Counted from the first letter of the stretch, positions 1 through 6,143 are shown. The stretch: 6,143 nucleotides of DNA from Acidobacteriota bacterium (GCA_005790265.1 SXVE01000113.1:1-6143); one strand, 5' to 3'. The notes: generated by a model from the letters alone, not told the origin. Numbers and translations: made by a program.

Positions 1-132
1 CAGCCGACGCTTGATTTACTTGAACAATATGGCTTTTTGATTCTGATGTTTTTGATTTACATCGGTCTTTTTAGTTTGGTTATTTACCCATTCCGTCTTG
101 CTCTACAATATTTATTATTATCCATTTATTAA
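1..132 (+). CDS. C-terminal end of a membrane protein, probably site-2 (M50) protease; partial at 5' end
   Basis: An open frame enters from the left edge and gives 43 residues before TAA at 130-132. The residues are almost entirely hydrophobic. A short amphipathic lead (LDLLEQYGF) is followed by a membrane span rich in L, I, F and Y, then a second hydrophobic stretch at the very end. The pattern 'LE-x-YGF-x-ILM-x-L' followed by a final transmembrane helix matches the tail of bacterial site-2 protease family (M50) proteins as I know them. That family also often lies directly before trpS. The catalytic HExxH and NxxPxxxLDG motifs would lie upstream and cannot be seen, so the identity is inferred from the tail and the neighbour. 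Only 3 nt separate its stop from the trpS start, so the two are probably co-transcribed and translationally coupled. It could instead be another polytopic membrane protein. Confidence 0.6.
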   Translation, partial: QPTLDLLEQYGFLILMFLIYIGLFSLVIYPFRLALQYLLLSIY

Positions 133-135
133 GGT

Positions 136-1125
136 ATGAAAAAACGCATTTTCAGCGGCGCGCAGCCGACCGGCGAACTGCACATCGGCAATTATTTGGG
201 CGCATTGAAAAACTGGGTCGCATTGCAGGACGAATACGAAAGTTTTTTCTGTATCGTCAATCTCCACGCCGTTACGCTGCCGCAAAAACCGGAAGTCTTA
301 AAGCAAAAAAGTCTGGATTTAGCGAGAATTTATCTCGCTTCAGGCATCAATCCCGAAAAATCAACCGTCTTTATTCAATCGGATGTCAGCGAACACGCCG
401 AACTCGCGTGGATTTTGTCGTGCGTCGCCAGAATGGGCGAACTCGAACGAATGACGCAGTTTAAGGACAAAGGCAAAGGCAACGCCGAACGCGCCGGAGT
501 CGGGCTATTTACATATCCGATTTTGATGGCGGCGGACATTCTTTTGTATCAAACCGACCTCGTTCCGGTCGGACAAGACCAGAAACAGCATCTCGAATTA
601 ACGCGCGATCTCGCGACGCGATTTAACCGCGATTTCGGCGAAACGTTTGTTGTTCCCGAACCGTTTATTCCGCCAATCGGCGCGAACATTTTGTCATTGC
701 AGGAGCCGACGAAAAAAATGTCGAAATCGGACGAAAACGCGAACGGCTCGATATTTTTATTGGACGACGCGGACACGATTACGAAAAAATTCAAAAAAGC
801 CGTCACCGATTCGGGAACGGAAATCACTTTCGACGAATCGCGTCCGGCAATCAAAAATCTGCTGACGATTTACCAATTGATGACCGGCAAAACGGCGGAA
901 GAATGCGAAGCAAATTTTGTCGGCAAAGGCTACGGACATTTCAAAACCGAAACTGCCGAAGCCGTGATCGAATTCTTGAAACCGTTTCAGCAGCGCGTCA
1001 AAGATTACTCGGACGAAGATTTGCGGGAAATCTTGAAAACCGGCGCGGCGAAAGCGCGAGCGATTGCGCGCGAAACATTGACCGACGTTTACGCCAAAAT
1101 GGGCATTGTCGGCGCAGCAAATTAA
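136..1125 (+). CDS. trpS: Tryptophanyl-tRNA synthetase (TrpRS)
   Basis: Cytoplasmic class Ic aminoacyl-tRNA synthetase that activates tryptophan with ATP and charges tRNA-Trp. At 329 residues it has the usual length of the bacterial short form. The ATP-binding HIGH-like motif is seen as PTGELHIGN with HIGN at residues 16-19. The second signature is KMSKS at 194-198. The block MAAD-ILLYQTDLVPVGQDQ, followed by HLELTRD, runs from about 131 to 156. D134 in this block matches the position of the Asp that contacts the indole NH in the Bacillus enzyme. All catalytic motifs are intact, so this should be a working enzyme. The ATG at 136 is chosen because MKKRIFSGAQPTG is the canonical N-terminus. The only SD-like bases (AAGG, 131-134) overlap the upstream stop codon and are too close to act normally, which fits coupling to the preceding gene. 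No leader peptide or T-box fits in the 3-nt gap. Confidence 0.97.
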   Translation: MKKRIFSGAQPTGELHIGNYLGALKNWVALQDEYESFFCIVNLHAVTLPQKPEVLKQKSLDLARIYLASGINPEKSTVFIQSDVSEHAELAWILSCVARMGELERMTQFKDKGKGNAERAGVGLFTYPILMAADILLYQTDLVPVGQDQKQHLELTRDLATRFNRDFGETFVVPEPFIPPIGANILSLQEPTKKMSKSDENANGSIFLLDDADTITKKFKKAVTDSGTEITFDESRPAIKNLLTIYQLMTGKTAEECEANFVGKGYGHFKTETAEAVIEFLKPFQQRVKDYSDEDLREILKTGAAKARAIARETLTDVYAKMGIVGAAN

Positions 1126-1219
1126 TTTTCGCCGCGCGCCGAACACGCCGTTTTTAGAGTTTGCTTTTCATCTTGTTTTTTCCTCCGGCAAAACGAGTTC
1201 ATCGCGCAATTCAAAAATT

Positions 1220-2551
1220 ATGAAATCTCGCTTGGTAATTTCGCTCGCGCTGTTGCTGTGGTGCTTTCACTGCGCCGCGTTCGGTCAAAACAAAACCGCC
1301 GGTCAGCTTGACGGTCGCTGGTATCTCACTTTTGATTTGCCCGACAGCATTTATAAATCAGCCGTCGCGTTCAAAGTCGAAACCGGCGGCGCAGTCAAAA
1401 CGGCTAATCTGGGAGAGCCGCTGCTGTTTCTTGACGGCGGAACGATTGACGGCAATCAGCTCAAACTGAGCGGCAAATCCGCTTACGGCAACGTGACGAT
1501 CACCGCCGATTTAGCGGGCGACAAAATCAGCGGCAAATGGTCGCTCGGATTCGTCGGCGGCGCGATGAGCGGCGAACGCGAACCGGCGGATAAACCGAAA
1601 ACAAATTATTCCAGCGTTTTCGAGCGCACGTGGAAAACTTTCGACGAAAAATTTTACGATCCGAATTTCAACGGCGTTGCCTGGCGCGGAATCGGCGACA
1701 AATATCGTCCGCTCATCGCTAAAATCGCGGACGACGCCGAGTTTATCAACACGATGCGGCAAATGCTGAAAGAATTGAAAGTTTCGCACGTCGGGTTTTA
1801 TTATTCGCCGTTTGAAAACGCGATCACGGCAAAAAAATCGGTTGCCGCCGAAAACGCCGCTTCGTTTCAACCGTTGACGTGGAAAAAAATCTCGCCGGAA
1901 ATCGGTTATCTGCAAATTAAGGAATTTACCGAAAGCGCCGAAGCGGTCGCTTCGGTTGACCGCGCTTTTGCGGAAATCGGCGACGCGCCGAATTTGGTTA
2001 TTGATCTGCGCGGCAACACCGGCGGCACTTTGAGCGTCGCAATGCGGCTCGGCGATTTTTTATTTGATAAACCGACGCCGGTCGGTTTTTTCGCGACGCG
2101 CGAAGGTTTGAAACGAAATAAAGTTGATTCGATGGACAAACTGAATGCGGCGAAATTACCGGTTTATTCCGGCTACAAGCTCGACGATTTTTGGGCTTCG
2201 ATGGACAAAAACGGCGCGGTCGCCATCACTTCCGGCGGACGCGCGCCGAAAATCTATCGCGGAAAAGTCGTTATTTTAATCAACGAACGCTGCGCCAGCA
2301 CGACCGAAGCCTTCGTCGCCGTCGTTAAAGAAATGAATTTAGCAACGCTCGTCGGCACCAAAACGCGCGGCGCGGTTTTATCGGCGGTCAGCGAAAAAAC
2401 CGTCGGCGATTGGCTGGTCAGATACCCGAAAGCCGATTATCGCACCGCCCGCGGCAAAAGAATCGAAGGCGCGGGAGTCGAGCCGCACGTCGCGGCGGAG
2501 AAAAATAAGGAACTCGAAATTGCTCTGCAAACCCTGAAAAAACCGAATTAA
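1220..2551 (+). CDS. Secreted S41-family peptidase, tricorn/IRBP-like subtype
   Basis: A 443-residue exported serine peptidase. Residues 1-22 form a Sec signal peptide: KSR, then a hydrophobic core, with probable cleavage at AFG|Q. Residues about 29-121 form a small beta-rich domain with repeated G-x-W and GxxxG-type turns, ending in GERE. A helical lead-in follows at about 130-195, then the S41 core at about 218-440. Core landmarks are DLRGNTGG at 262-269 and the nucleophile region NERCASTTE with S360. The Lys of the CtpA/Prc Ser-Lys dyad (25 residues after the Ser) is Ala here. H190 in VSHVGF and E416 in IEGAGVEP instead sit where the tricorn-type His and Glu are expected. Only about 30 residues separate H190 from the core, so there is no room for a PDZ domain. 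The start at 1220 is preferred over an upstream in-frame ATG at 1106 because only it exposes the signal peptide. No clear SD is present. It lies 94 nt after trpS, with no obvious terminator between. The substrate is unknown. Confidence 0.88.
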   Translation: MKSRLVISLALLLWCFHCAAFGQNKTAGQLDGRWYLTFDLPDSIYKSAVAFKVETGGAVKTANLGEPLLFLDGGTIDGNQLKLSGKSAYGNVTITADLAGDKISGKWSLGFVGGAMSGEREPADKPKTNYSSVFERTWKTFDEKFYDPNFNGVAWRGIGDKYRPLIAKIADDAEFINTMRQMLKELKVSHVGFYYSPFENAITAKKSVAAENAASFQPLTWKKISPEIGYLQIKEFTESAEAVASVDRAFAEIGDAPNLVIDLRGNTGGTLSVAMRLGDFLFDKPTPVGFFATREGLKRNKVDSMDKLNAAKLPVYSGYKLDDFWASMDKNGAVAITSGGRAPKIYRGKVVILINERCASTTEAFVAVVKEMNLATLVGTKTRGAVLSAVSEKTVGDWLVRYPKADYRTARGKRIEGAGVEPHVAAEKNKELEIALQTLKKPN

Positions 2552-2653
2552 ACGCGGCGCGAAAATATCAGCCGACGTTTGCGCGAAAACGAGAACCGAC
2601 GGCGCAACAAGTAAATAACGGTTTTTTGAAATACGAAATTTAGTAGTACCGTA

Positions 2654-2702
2654 AAATGAAAAAAGCGCCGAATGACATTTTAATTCGGCGCTTTTTTCAT
2701 TT
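2654..2702. terminator. Bidirectional rho-independent terminator between converging genes
   Basis: A perfect 20-bp inverted repeat pairs 2654-2673 with 2683-2702 around a 9-nt loop (2674-2682). The core is AGCGCCGAAT / ATTCGGCGCT. The outer part of the stem carries six A's on the left and six T's on the right, so either strand gives a GC-containing hairpin followed by a U tract. It lies about 100 nt after the S41 peptidase stop and 20 nt after the stop of the leftward gene that ends at 2723. It therefore most likely ends both transcripts. Confidence 0.9.
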
Positions 2703-2722
2703 GAGTTTGTTTTCAAAAAAAG

Positions 2723-3649
2723 TTAATCAAGATAAATCCCGGCGGTCGTCGGAGCCAAATTTTCCAGTTTTGATTCGGCGACAAAGCGGTCAACCATTTT
2801 CGATTCTTCTTCTTTTCCGGTGATCGGCGCAAAGCGAAATCGCGCTTTGTCGCTGCCGATTTTCAAAAATATCTTGAAAATACTGCGGTTTTTCCATTCG
2901 CGCGTGTTTTCGCGGTCGAGCTTGAATTTATCAACATTGACGGTCGAAGTTTCAAAAGTGTGGCGATTGTCGTCGGATTCAAAGCGAATGTTTTCCGGCG
3001 AAATATACAACGAACCGGTGCAGCGATGCGTAAATTTGCCATTGTCGTCGTGAAAAACCCGAAAAACCGCGCTGCCGCCGTTTTCGATGGCTTGATGCAT
3101 TAAGCGATCAGCGCGCGCCGCGTCGTTTAAGCCGTAAAGACTGACAAAACCGAGCATTTGATACGCCGCCGGACTTTTCGGCTTCATTTTGACGGCGGTT
3201 TCAAGATAACGCACCGCGCTGCGCGTATCCTGTTTCTCTTTGAATGAACTGATCGCCTGTTCGATCAAATCGTCATAACTGGTCGGAGCGTTCGTGTTAG
3301 GCGTGCGCGGCGAATTGCGGCGATTGTTTTTGACGATCAGACTGTTGACCGCAAGACGCGGATTGCTTTCCGCCGCCTGAATTACTTCCGGTCGCGCACC
3401 GGCGGCAATCAGCGCCTTTCTGATTTCGGGCGTGATTTTAAAGTCTACGCCGTTGTTATTGATCACGGTGACGATATCGCGCGTTTGGAGCGATTTGGAG
3501 CGAAGCACTTTAATCAAACGACTTTTCTGGACGGGCGCGCCTTTATACTGCGCAAAAGCATTGATGCCGCCGCATAAAATCAGCAAACCCGCCGTCACGG
3601 TTTGCAAACTTTTTGAAATCTTTTTGAGCTTTAATTTTAGATTTTTCAT
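2723..3649 (-). CDS. Secreted protein with helical motif, TPR-like segment and C-terminal PH-like beta domain; function unknown
   Basis: A 308-residue protein I cannot assign to a named family. Residues 1-33 are a Sec signal peptide: a very Lys-rich start, hydrophobic core GLLILCGG, and probable cleavage at AFA|Q. Residues about 42-94 carry the pattern 'DIVTVINNNGVDFKITPE', followed by IRKALIAAGA. This short helical motif (DIV..I...GVDF..TPE...L..AGA) recurs, as I recall it, in acidobacterial signalling proteins. A linker rich in N, P, R and T covers about 108-123. Residues 125-190 hold TPR-like helices (AVRYLETAVKMKPKSPAAYQMLG, split here by its repeat consensus). From about 195 to 290 the sequence is beta-rich: HDDNGKFTHRCTGSLYISPE, then IRFES, a HTFE motif and a FKIFLKIG strand. 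This resembles a PH/GRAM-like fold. There are no catalytic motifs, which suggests a binding role outside the cytoplasm. It starts 60 nt after the pseudokinase stop on the same strand, so co-transcription is likely. A weak SD (AAAGAG) precedes the ATG. Confidence 0.8.
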   Translation of the reverse strand: MKNLKLKLKKISKSLQTVTAGLLILCGGINAFAQYKGAPVQKSRLIKVLRSKSLQTRDIVTVINNNGVDFKITPEIRKALIAAGARPEVIQAAESNPRLAVNSLIVKNNRRNSPRTPNTNAPTSYDDLIEQAISSFKEKQDTRSAVRYLETAVKMKPKSPAAYQMLGFVSLYGLNDAARADRLMHQAIENGGSAVFRVFHDDNGKFTHRCTGSLYISPENIRFESDDNRHTFETSTVNVDKFKLDRENTREWKNRSIFKIFLKIGSDKARFRFAPITGKEEESKMVDRFVAESKLENLAPTTAGIYLD

Positions 3650-3709
3650 CAGTATTCTCTTTAATTTTTCGTTGGCGCGGGCGCGTTAAAGTTTGAGTTT
3701 GTGAGAGAT

Positions 3710-5062
3710 TTAGAATCCTGTCAATAATTTTTCAGCGCGGCGCAAACGTTCGCTGGCAGTTTCGCGCGGCAATTTGTTTTTCGGCGCAGATTTTACATTT
3801 CTGTCAGTTTCCGTCTGGCGTTTGCCCGCCGGTTGAACTATTTTGATCGGCTTTGGCGTTTTTTCGTCTTCATCCGTTTCCGGATTCGTTATCTCAGGTG
3901 ACTTCGCGGCAAAATCAATCGTATTTGGCGGCGGCGAAAATTCGTTTTTTGTTTCGGCAATTTGCGGTGCCGCGTTTGCTTCCGCCGAACTGACAACCGG
4001 CTGCGCCGCTTCCGCAGAAGTTTCCGCCGCGCGCAGATATTCGTTTTGAATAAAGGAAAACTGCCAGATGAAATGCGCGACGAGCACGACCAAAACGGCA
4101 GCTCCGGCGATTTTATAGCGGCTCGCGCTGCTCTTGTCCGGCGCTGATTTCAATACTTCCGAATCACCGACCAGCGGCGTTTTTTGATTGTCGGAAAAGC
4201 TGACGGTGACTTCAGCGAAACTCTTATCTTCAATTAATTCTTCGATTTGCAGCGGCGGCGGTATTTTTTCGGAATCATTTTTCGTGAACGGATTCAGCAA
4301 ACTATTTTCAATATTTTTTGCGCCCGAAACATCAAAGCCGGAATTAATCAGCGCGGCGCGCAGCGCGTTAATCGTTTGTTTGGAACCGCGTAAAAAGTCG
4401 CCGAGCGCGCCGACGGCTTTCTCGTTAACGTCCGATTTTTCCAGCGCAGACTTCGTTTTCGCGCCGTTGTGATACTCGCTTTTCAGCCGTTCTAATTCCG
4501 CGCCGGAAAAATTTTTGCCGGTCAGCATTTCAAAAATCACCGCGACCGCCGATTGCGCGTCGTTTTTGATTTTATCGTTCAAAGCCGCAGATTCATTTTG
4601 TTCAAAAGCGCCGAAATTTAAGATTTTAACCGTTCCCGCATCGCCGATCACGATGTCGGAACTTTTTAAATTGTTGTGAAAAATTCCGTTTTTGTGCGCG
4701 TATTCCAGACTGTCTAAAATTTGCGCGCTGATTGACGCGGCGCGTTTCTCCGCAATTTTTTCGCGCCGCACGATTTGATCGAGCGTTTCGCCTTCGGTAA
4801 ATTCGGCGATCATCAAGAGCTCGCCGTCAATTTCGGTAAGCGCGTGAAGCGTCGGAACCGAAGAATGCGCGAGACGCGCCAGCACCGCGCCTTCGCGCCG
4901 AAAATTGTTTGCCGCCTCAACTTTCTGCGCCGCATCTTTTTCAAGAACTTTCACTAAAACCTGCCGATTCAGCGATAAATCAACGGCTTTATAAGTCGAG
5001 GTTTGCGCGTTCCGGTTTATTTTTTCCAGAATTTTATAATTTTTGATTAATTTTCCAATCAT
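3710..5062 (-). CDS. Membrane-anchored Ser/Thr pseudokinase (PknB-like fold, catalytic motifs lost)
   Basis: A 450-residue protein. Residues about 9-245 follow the bacterial Ser/Thr kinase fold in order, but the active-site motifs are altered. The glycine loop is INRNAQTSTYKA with no glycine. The ATP-binding Lys survives (K38 in QVLVKVL), as does the helix-C Glu (E57). HRDLKPSN is replaced by HNNLKSSD (129-136), so the catalytic Asp is N131. The metal-binding Asn of the catalytic loop is D136. DFG is NFG (149-151). No APE motif is visible. The helix-F region NDAQSAVAVIFEMLTG (167-182) is kept. A linker of about 70 residues follows, then one transmembrane helix at about 318-338. The rest is a Pro/Glu/Ala/Lys-rich, probably disordered extracytoplasmic tail. 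The domain order kinase-TM-outer region matches PknB-type receptors. Phosphotransfer is unlikely, so a scaffold, regulator or nucleotide-sensing role is inferred. The start is the only ATG before the fold. The SD is weak (AAAGAA, very close to the ATG). It is the first gene of the leftward pair. Confidence 0.88.
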   Translation of the reverse strand: MIGKLIKNYKILEKINRNAQTSTYKAVDLSLNRQVLVKVLEKDAAQKVEAANNFRREGAVLARLAHSSVPTLHALTEIDGELLMIAEFTEGETLDQIVRREKIAEKRAASISAQILDSLEYAHKNGIFHNNLKSSDIVIGDAGTVKILNFGAFEQNESAALNDKIKNDAQSAVAVIFEMLTGKNFSGAELERLKSEYHNGAKTKSALEKSDVNEKAVGALGDFLRGSKQTINALRAALINSGFDVSGAKNIENSLLNPFTKNDSEKIPPPLQIEELIEDKSFAEVTVSFSDNQKTPLVGDSEVLKSAPDKSSASRYKIAGAAVLVVLVAHFIWQFSFIQNEYLRAAETSAEAAQPVVSSAEANAAPQIAETKNEFSPPPNTIDFAAKSPEITNPETDEDEKTPKPIKIVQPAGKRQTETDRNVKSAPKNKLPRETASERLRRAEKLLTGF

Positions 5063-5301
5063 TTCTTTAATTTCGTAAAACGACTTTTGGTAAAAAACAA
5101 TCCGCGCCGAGTGAGAATTGGCGAAGATTTTAAGTGCCGAAACCCGAAAAAATTGCAGGCAAAATTTCCAGTGTTTGCGATATTTTCGATCTTCAGAATT
5201 TTAACCGCAATCTGCCTGCGCGCTCAATTTCAAGACCATTCGGTTTAATCAAATAAACAAGCGCAAAACAAGTTTAACAAATTATCGCGCATTGATGAAA
5301 T

Positions 5302-5321
5302 AGTTAGAATAACAACTAACT
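5302..5321. repeat. Short inverted repeat, possible operator
   Basis: AGTTAG at 5302-5307 pairs with CTAACT at 5316-5321 around an 8-nt spacer. An overlapping GTTA-GAA-TAAC palindrome occupies 5303-5313. It lies in the divergent gap, about 240 bp from the pseudokinase start and 320 bp from the dehydrogenase start. A regulator-binding role is possible, but six-base arms in AT-rich DNA can arise by chance. Confidence 0.3.
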
Positions 5322-5513
5322 GAATATTAATGATTTTATAAAGATTCAACCTTAAAAAGTTTAATCGTAGAACAAGCAGTCTGCAATATGATGCTTTCCC
5401 GGTAATTTCTGGCTGCTTAACCACAGGTTGGCGAAATAAATACCTTTGTAATGACTGAATTTTAATAAAAGATTGCCGACAGTCGTGATTTTTTATCGAA
5501 ACAAAATGTTTTT

Positions 5514-5540
5514 TTGTTACTCGATGCGAAATGCTAAAAT
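5514..5540 (+). promoter_or_regulatory. Candidate sigma-70-like promoter for the aldehyde dehydrogenase gene
   Basis: TTGTTA (5514-5519) and TAAAAT (5535-5540) resemble -35 and -10 boxes. The spacer is 15 nt, shorter than the usual 16-18, so the match is weak. An initiation point near 5547 would give a leader of about 90 nt before the ATG at 5638. Confidence 0.3.
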
Positions 5541-5621
5541 AAATTTTAATAAGCGCAATAAAATCGAGCCGGAGAATTCGTTTTTTCGGCAGTCAAATTT
5601 CTGGACATTAATTCTAAATTT

Positions 5622-5627
5622 AAGGAG
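5622..5627 (+). promoter_or_regulatory. Strong Shine-Dalgarno site (AAGGAG) for the aldehyde dehydrogenase
   Basis: AAGGAG lies 10 nt before the ATG at 5638. It is the only near-consensus ribosome binding site in the window and it fixes the dehydrogenase start. The other genes here have weak or no SD sequences, which suggests this gene is translated at a higher level. Confidence 0.8.
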
Positions 5628-5637
5628 CAAACAGACA

Positions 5638-6143
5638 ATGGACGCAGCGAAAAAATCATACGACATTCCGAAATTTAAAGAACAATACAACAATTTTATC
5701 GGCGGCGAATTCGTCGCGCCGGTCGGCGGCGAATATTTCGACGTGATTTCGCCGGTTGACGGCAAAGTTTTTACAAAAGTCGCCCGTTCGACCGCCGCCG
5801 ATATTGAGCTCGCGCTCGACGCGGCGCACAAAGCGGCTGAAACGTGGAACAATTCTTCGGCGACCGAGAGAAGCAATCTGTTGTGGAAAATCGCCGACGT
5901 GATGCATGAAAATCTCGAACTGCTCGCCCGCGCCGAAACTTGGGATAACGGCAAACCGATTCGCGAAACGATGGCGGCGGATTTACCTTTGGCGATTGAC
6001 CATTTTCGTTATTTTGCGGGCGTCATTCGCGCCGAAACCGGCGAAGCGACCGAACTCGACGCAAACACGGTTTCAATCAACATTCACGAACCATTGGGCG
6101 TCGTCGCGCAGATTATTCCGTGGAATTTCCCTTTGCTGATGGC
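5638..6143 (+). CDS. exaC: NAD-dependent acetaldehyde dehydrogenase, ExaC/AldB/AcoD type; 3' end outside window
   Basis: The first 168 residues of an enzyme of about 500, cut by the window edge. It oxidises acetaldehyde and related aldehydes to the acid with NAD(P)+, in the cytoplasm. The N-terminal part is very close to what I remember of Pseudomonas ExaC and E. coli AldB. It has FIGGEFVAP at 20-28, the block IELALDAAHKAAETW at 56-70, NLELLARAETWDNGKPIRET at 92-111, LAIDHFRYFAG at 118-128, and HEPLGVVAQIIPWNFPLLM at 150-168. N163 in PWNFP is the conserved Asn of the oxyanion hole. The Rossmann glycine motif, the general-base Glu and the catalytic Cys lie beyond the edge, so activity cannot be confirmed here. 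The start is fixed by AAGGAG 10 nt upstream. In other bacteria this type serves ethanol or acetoin breakdown and general aldehyde detoxification. No partner alcohol dehydrogenase is visible in this window. Confidence 0.93.
   Translation, partial: MDAAKKSYDIPKFKEQYNNFIGGEFVAPVGGEYFDVISPVDGKVFTKVARSTAADIELALDAAHKAAETWNNSSATERSNLLWKIADVMHENLELLARAETWDNGKPIRETMAADLPLAIDHFRYFAGVIRAETGEATELDANTVSINIHEPLGVVAQIIPWNFPLLM

Larger units (their letters stand above)
5063..5637. other. 575-bp divergent intergenic region, AT-richer than the genes
   Basis: This non-coding gap lies between the divergent pseudokinase and aldehyde dehydrogenase genes and should hold both promoters. I see no convincing protein-coding frame, tRNA or known riboswitch core. 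Visible structure is limited to three items. The first is a short palindrome at 5302-5321. The second is the 11-mer AATTTTAATAA, repeated at 5458-5468 and 5542-5552 (84 bp apart). The third is a candidate promoter at 5514-5540. The right half (from about 5280) is clearly more AT-rich than the flanking genes. Regulatory content is inferred from position only. Confidence 0.6.

Noticed and set aside
549..1157. Open frames of 70-130 codons on both strands over trpS and its end
   Set aside because: They lie in other frames of a clear trpS gene, have Arg/Phe/Cys-rich compositions typical of shadow frames, and show no domain.
1106..1219. N-terminal extension of the S41 gene from an in-frame ATG at 1106
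   Set aside because: It would overlap trpS by 20 bp and bury the signal peptide behind 38 polar residues. The ATG at 1220 gives a normal export signal.
1126..1219. Possible terminator after trpS (GC-rich run followed by TTTTT near 1150)
   Set aside because: I could not pair a convincing stem next to the T run, so I leave trpS and the S41 gene as possibly co-transcribed.
1220..1285. Lipoprotein signal in the S41 peptidase (C15 or C18)
   Set aside because: The residues before each Cys do not form a lipobox, and a normal signal-peptidase-I site (AFG|Q) follows.
1511..2716. Leftward open frames opposite the S41 gene and the terminator
   Set aside because: They are antisense shadows. The last one runs through the terminator hairpin and has no plausible fold or start signal.
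5341..5520. Riboswitch or structured RNA upstream of the dehydrogenase
   Set aside because: I found no conserved aptamer core or long pairing, only short chance complementarities.
5517..5954. Leftward open frames of 83 and 145 codons opposite the dehydrogenase start
   Set aside because: The rightward frame encodes an unmistakable aldehyde dehydrogenase with a strong SD, so these are shadows.
1..6143. Mobile element, CRISPR array, tRNA or rRNA
   Set aside because: No transposase, terminal repeats, regularly spaced repeats or cloverleaf/rRNA sequence was seen, and codon use looks uniform across the genes.

Overview
The window looks like a chromosomal stretch from a moderate-GC, Gram-negative-type bacterium. 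The best guess is Acidobacteriota, Blastocatellia/Pyrinomonadaceae-like. The guess rests on three things: protein style, a kinase-like membrane protein next to a secreted protein with a C-terminal domain I associate with that phylum, and a secreted S41 protease with a small N-terminal beta domain. This is inference from protein character; no 16S or other marker was searched.

Layout, left to right. (1) 1-132 (+) is the C-terminal tail of a hydrophobic protein, probably a site-2 (M50) protease. It ends 3 nt before trpS. (2) 136-1125 (+) is trpS, complete, with intact HIGH-like and KMSKS motifs. (3) 1220-2551 (+) is an exported S41 peptidase of the tricorn-like Ser/His/Glu type without a PDZ domain. 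(4) 2654-2702 is a perfect 20-bp stem flanked by A and T tracts, acting as a shared terminator between converging genes. (5) 2723-3649 (-) is a secreted protein of unassigned function: helical N-terminal motif, TPR-like middle, PH-like beta C-terminus. (6) 3710-5062 (-) is a single-pass membrane pseudokinase in which every major catalytic motif except the Lys/Glu pair is altered. It lies upstream of gene 5 in the same direction, 60 nt away, so the two probably form one transcription unit. (7) 5063-5637 is an AT-richer divergent intergenic region with a short palindrome and a candidate promoter. (8) 5638-6143 (+) is the start of an ExaC/AldB/AcoD-type NAD-dependent acetaldehyde dehydrogenase, cut by the window end.

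The housekeeping side (M50-like tail, trpS, S41 protease) reads rightward and the pseudokinase pair reads leftward to meet it at the terminator. The least ordinary part is the pseudokinase plus secreted partner. It has the architecture of a non-catalytic membrane sensor or scaffold, with a long extracytoplasmic Pro/Glu/Lys-rich tail, made together with an exported binding-type protein. Nothing in the window suggests a mobile element, CRISPR array, tRNA or rRNA.
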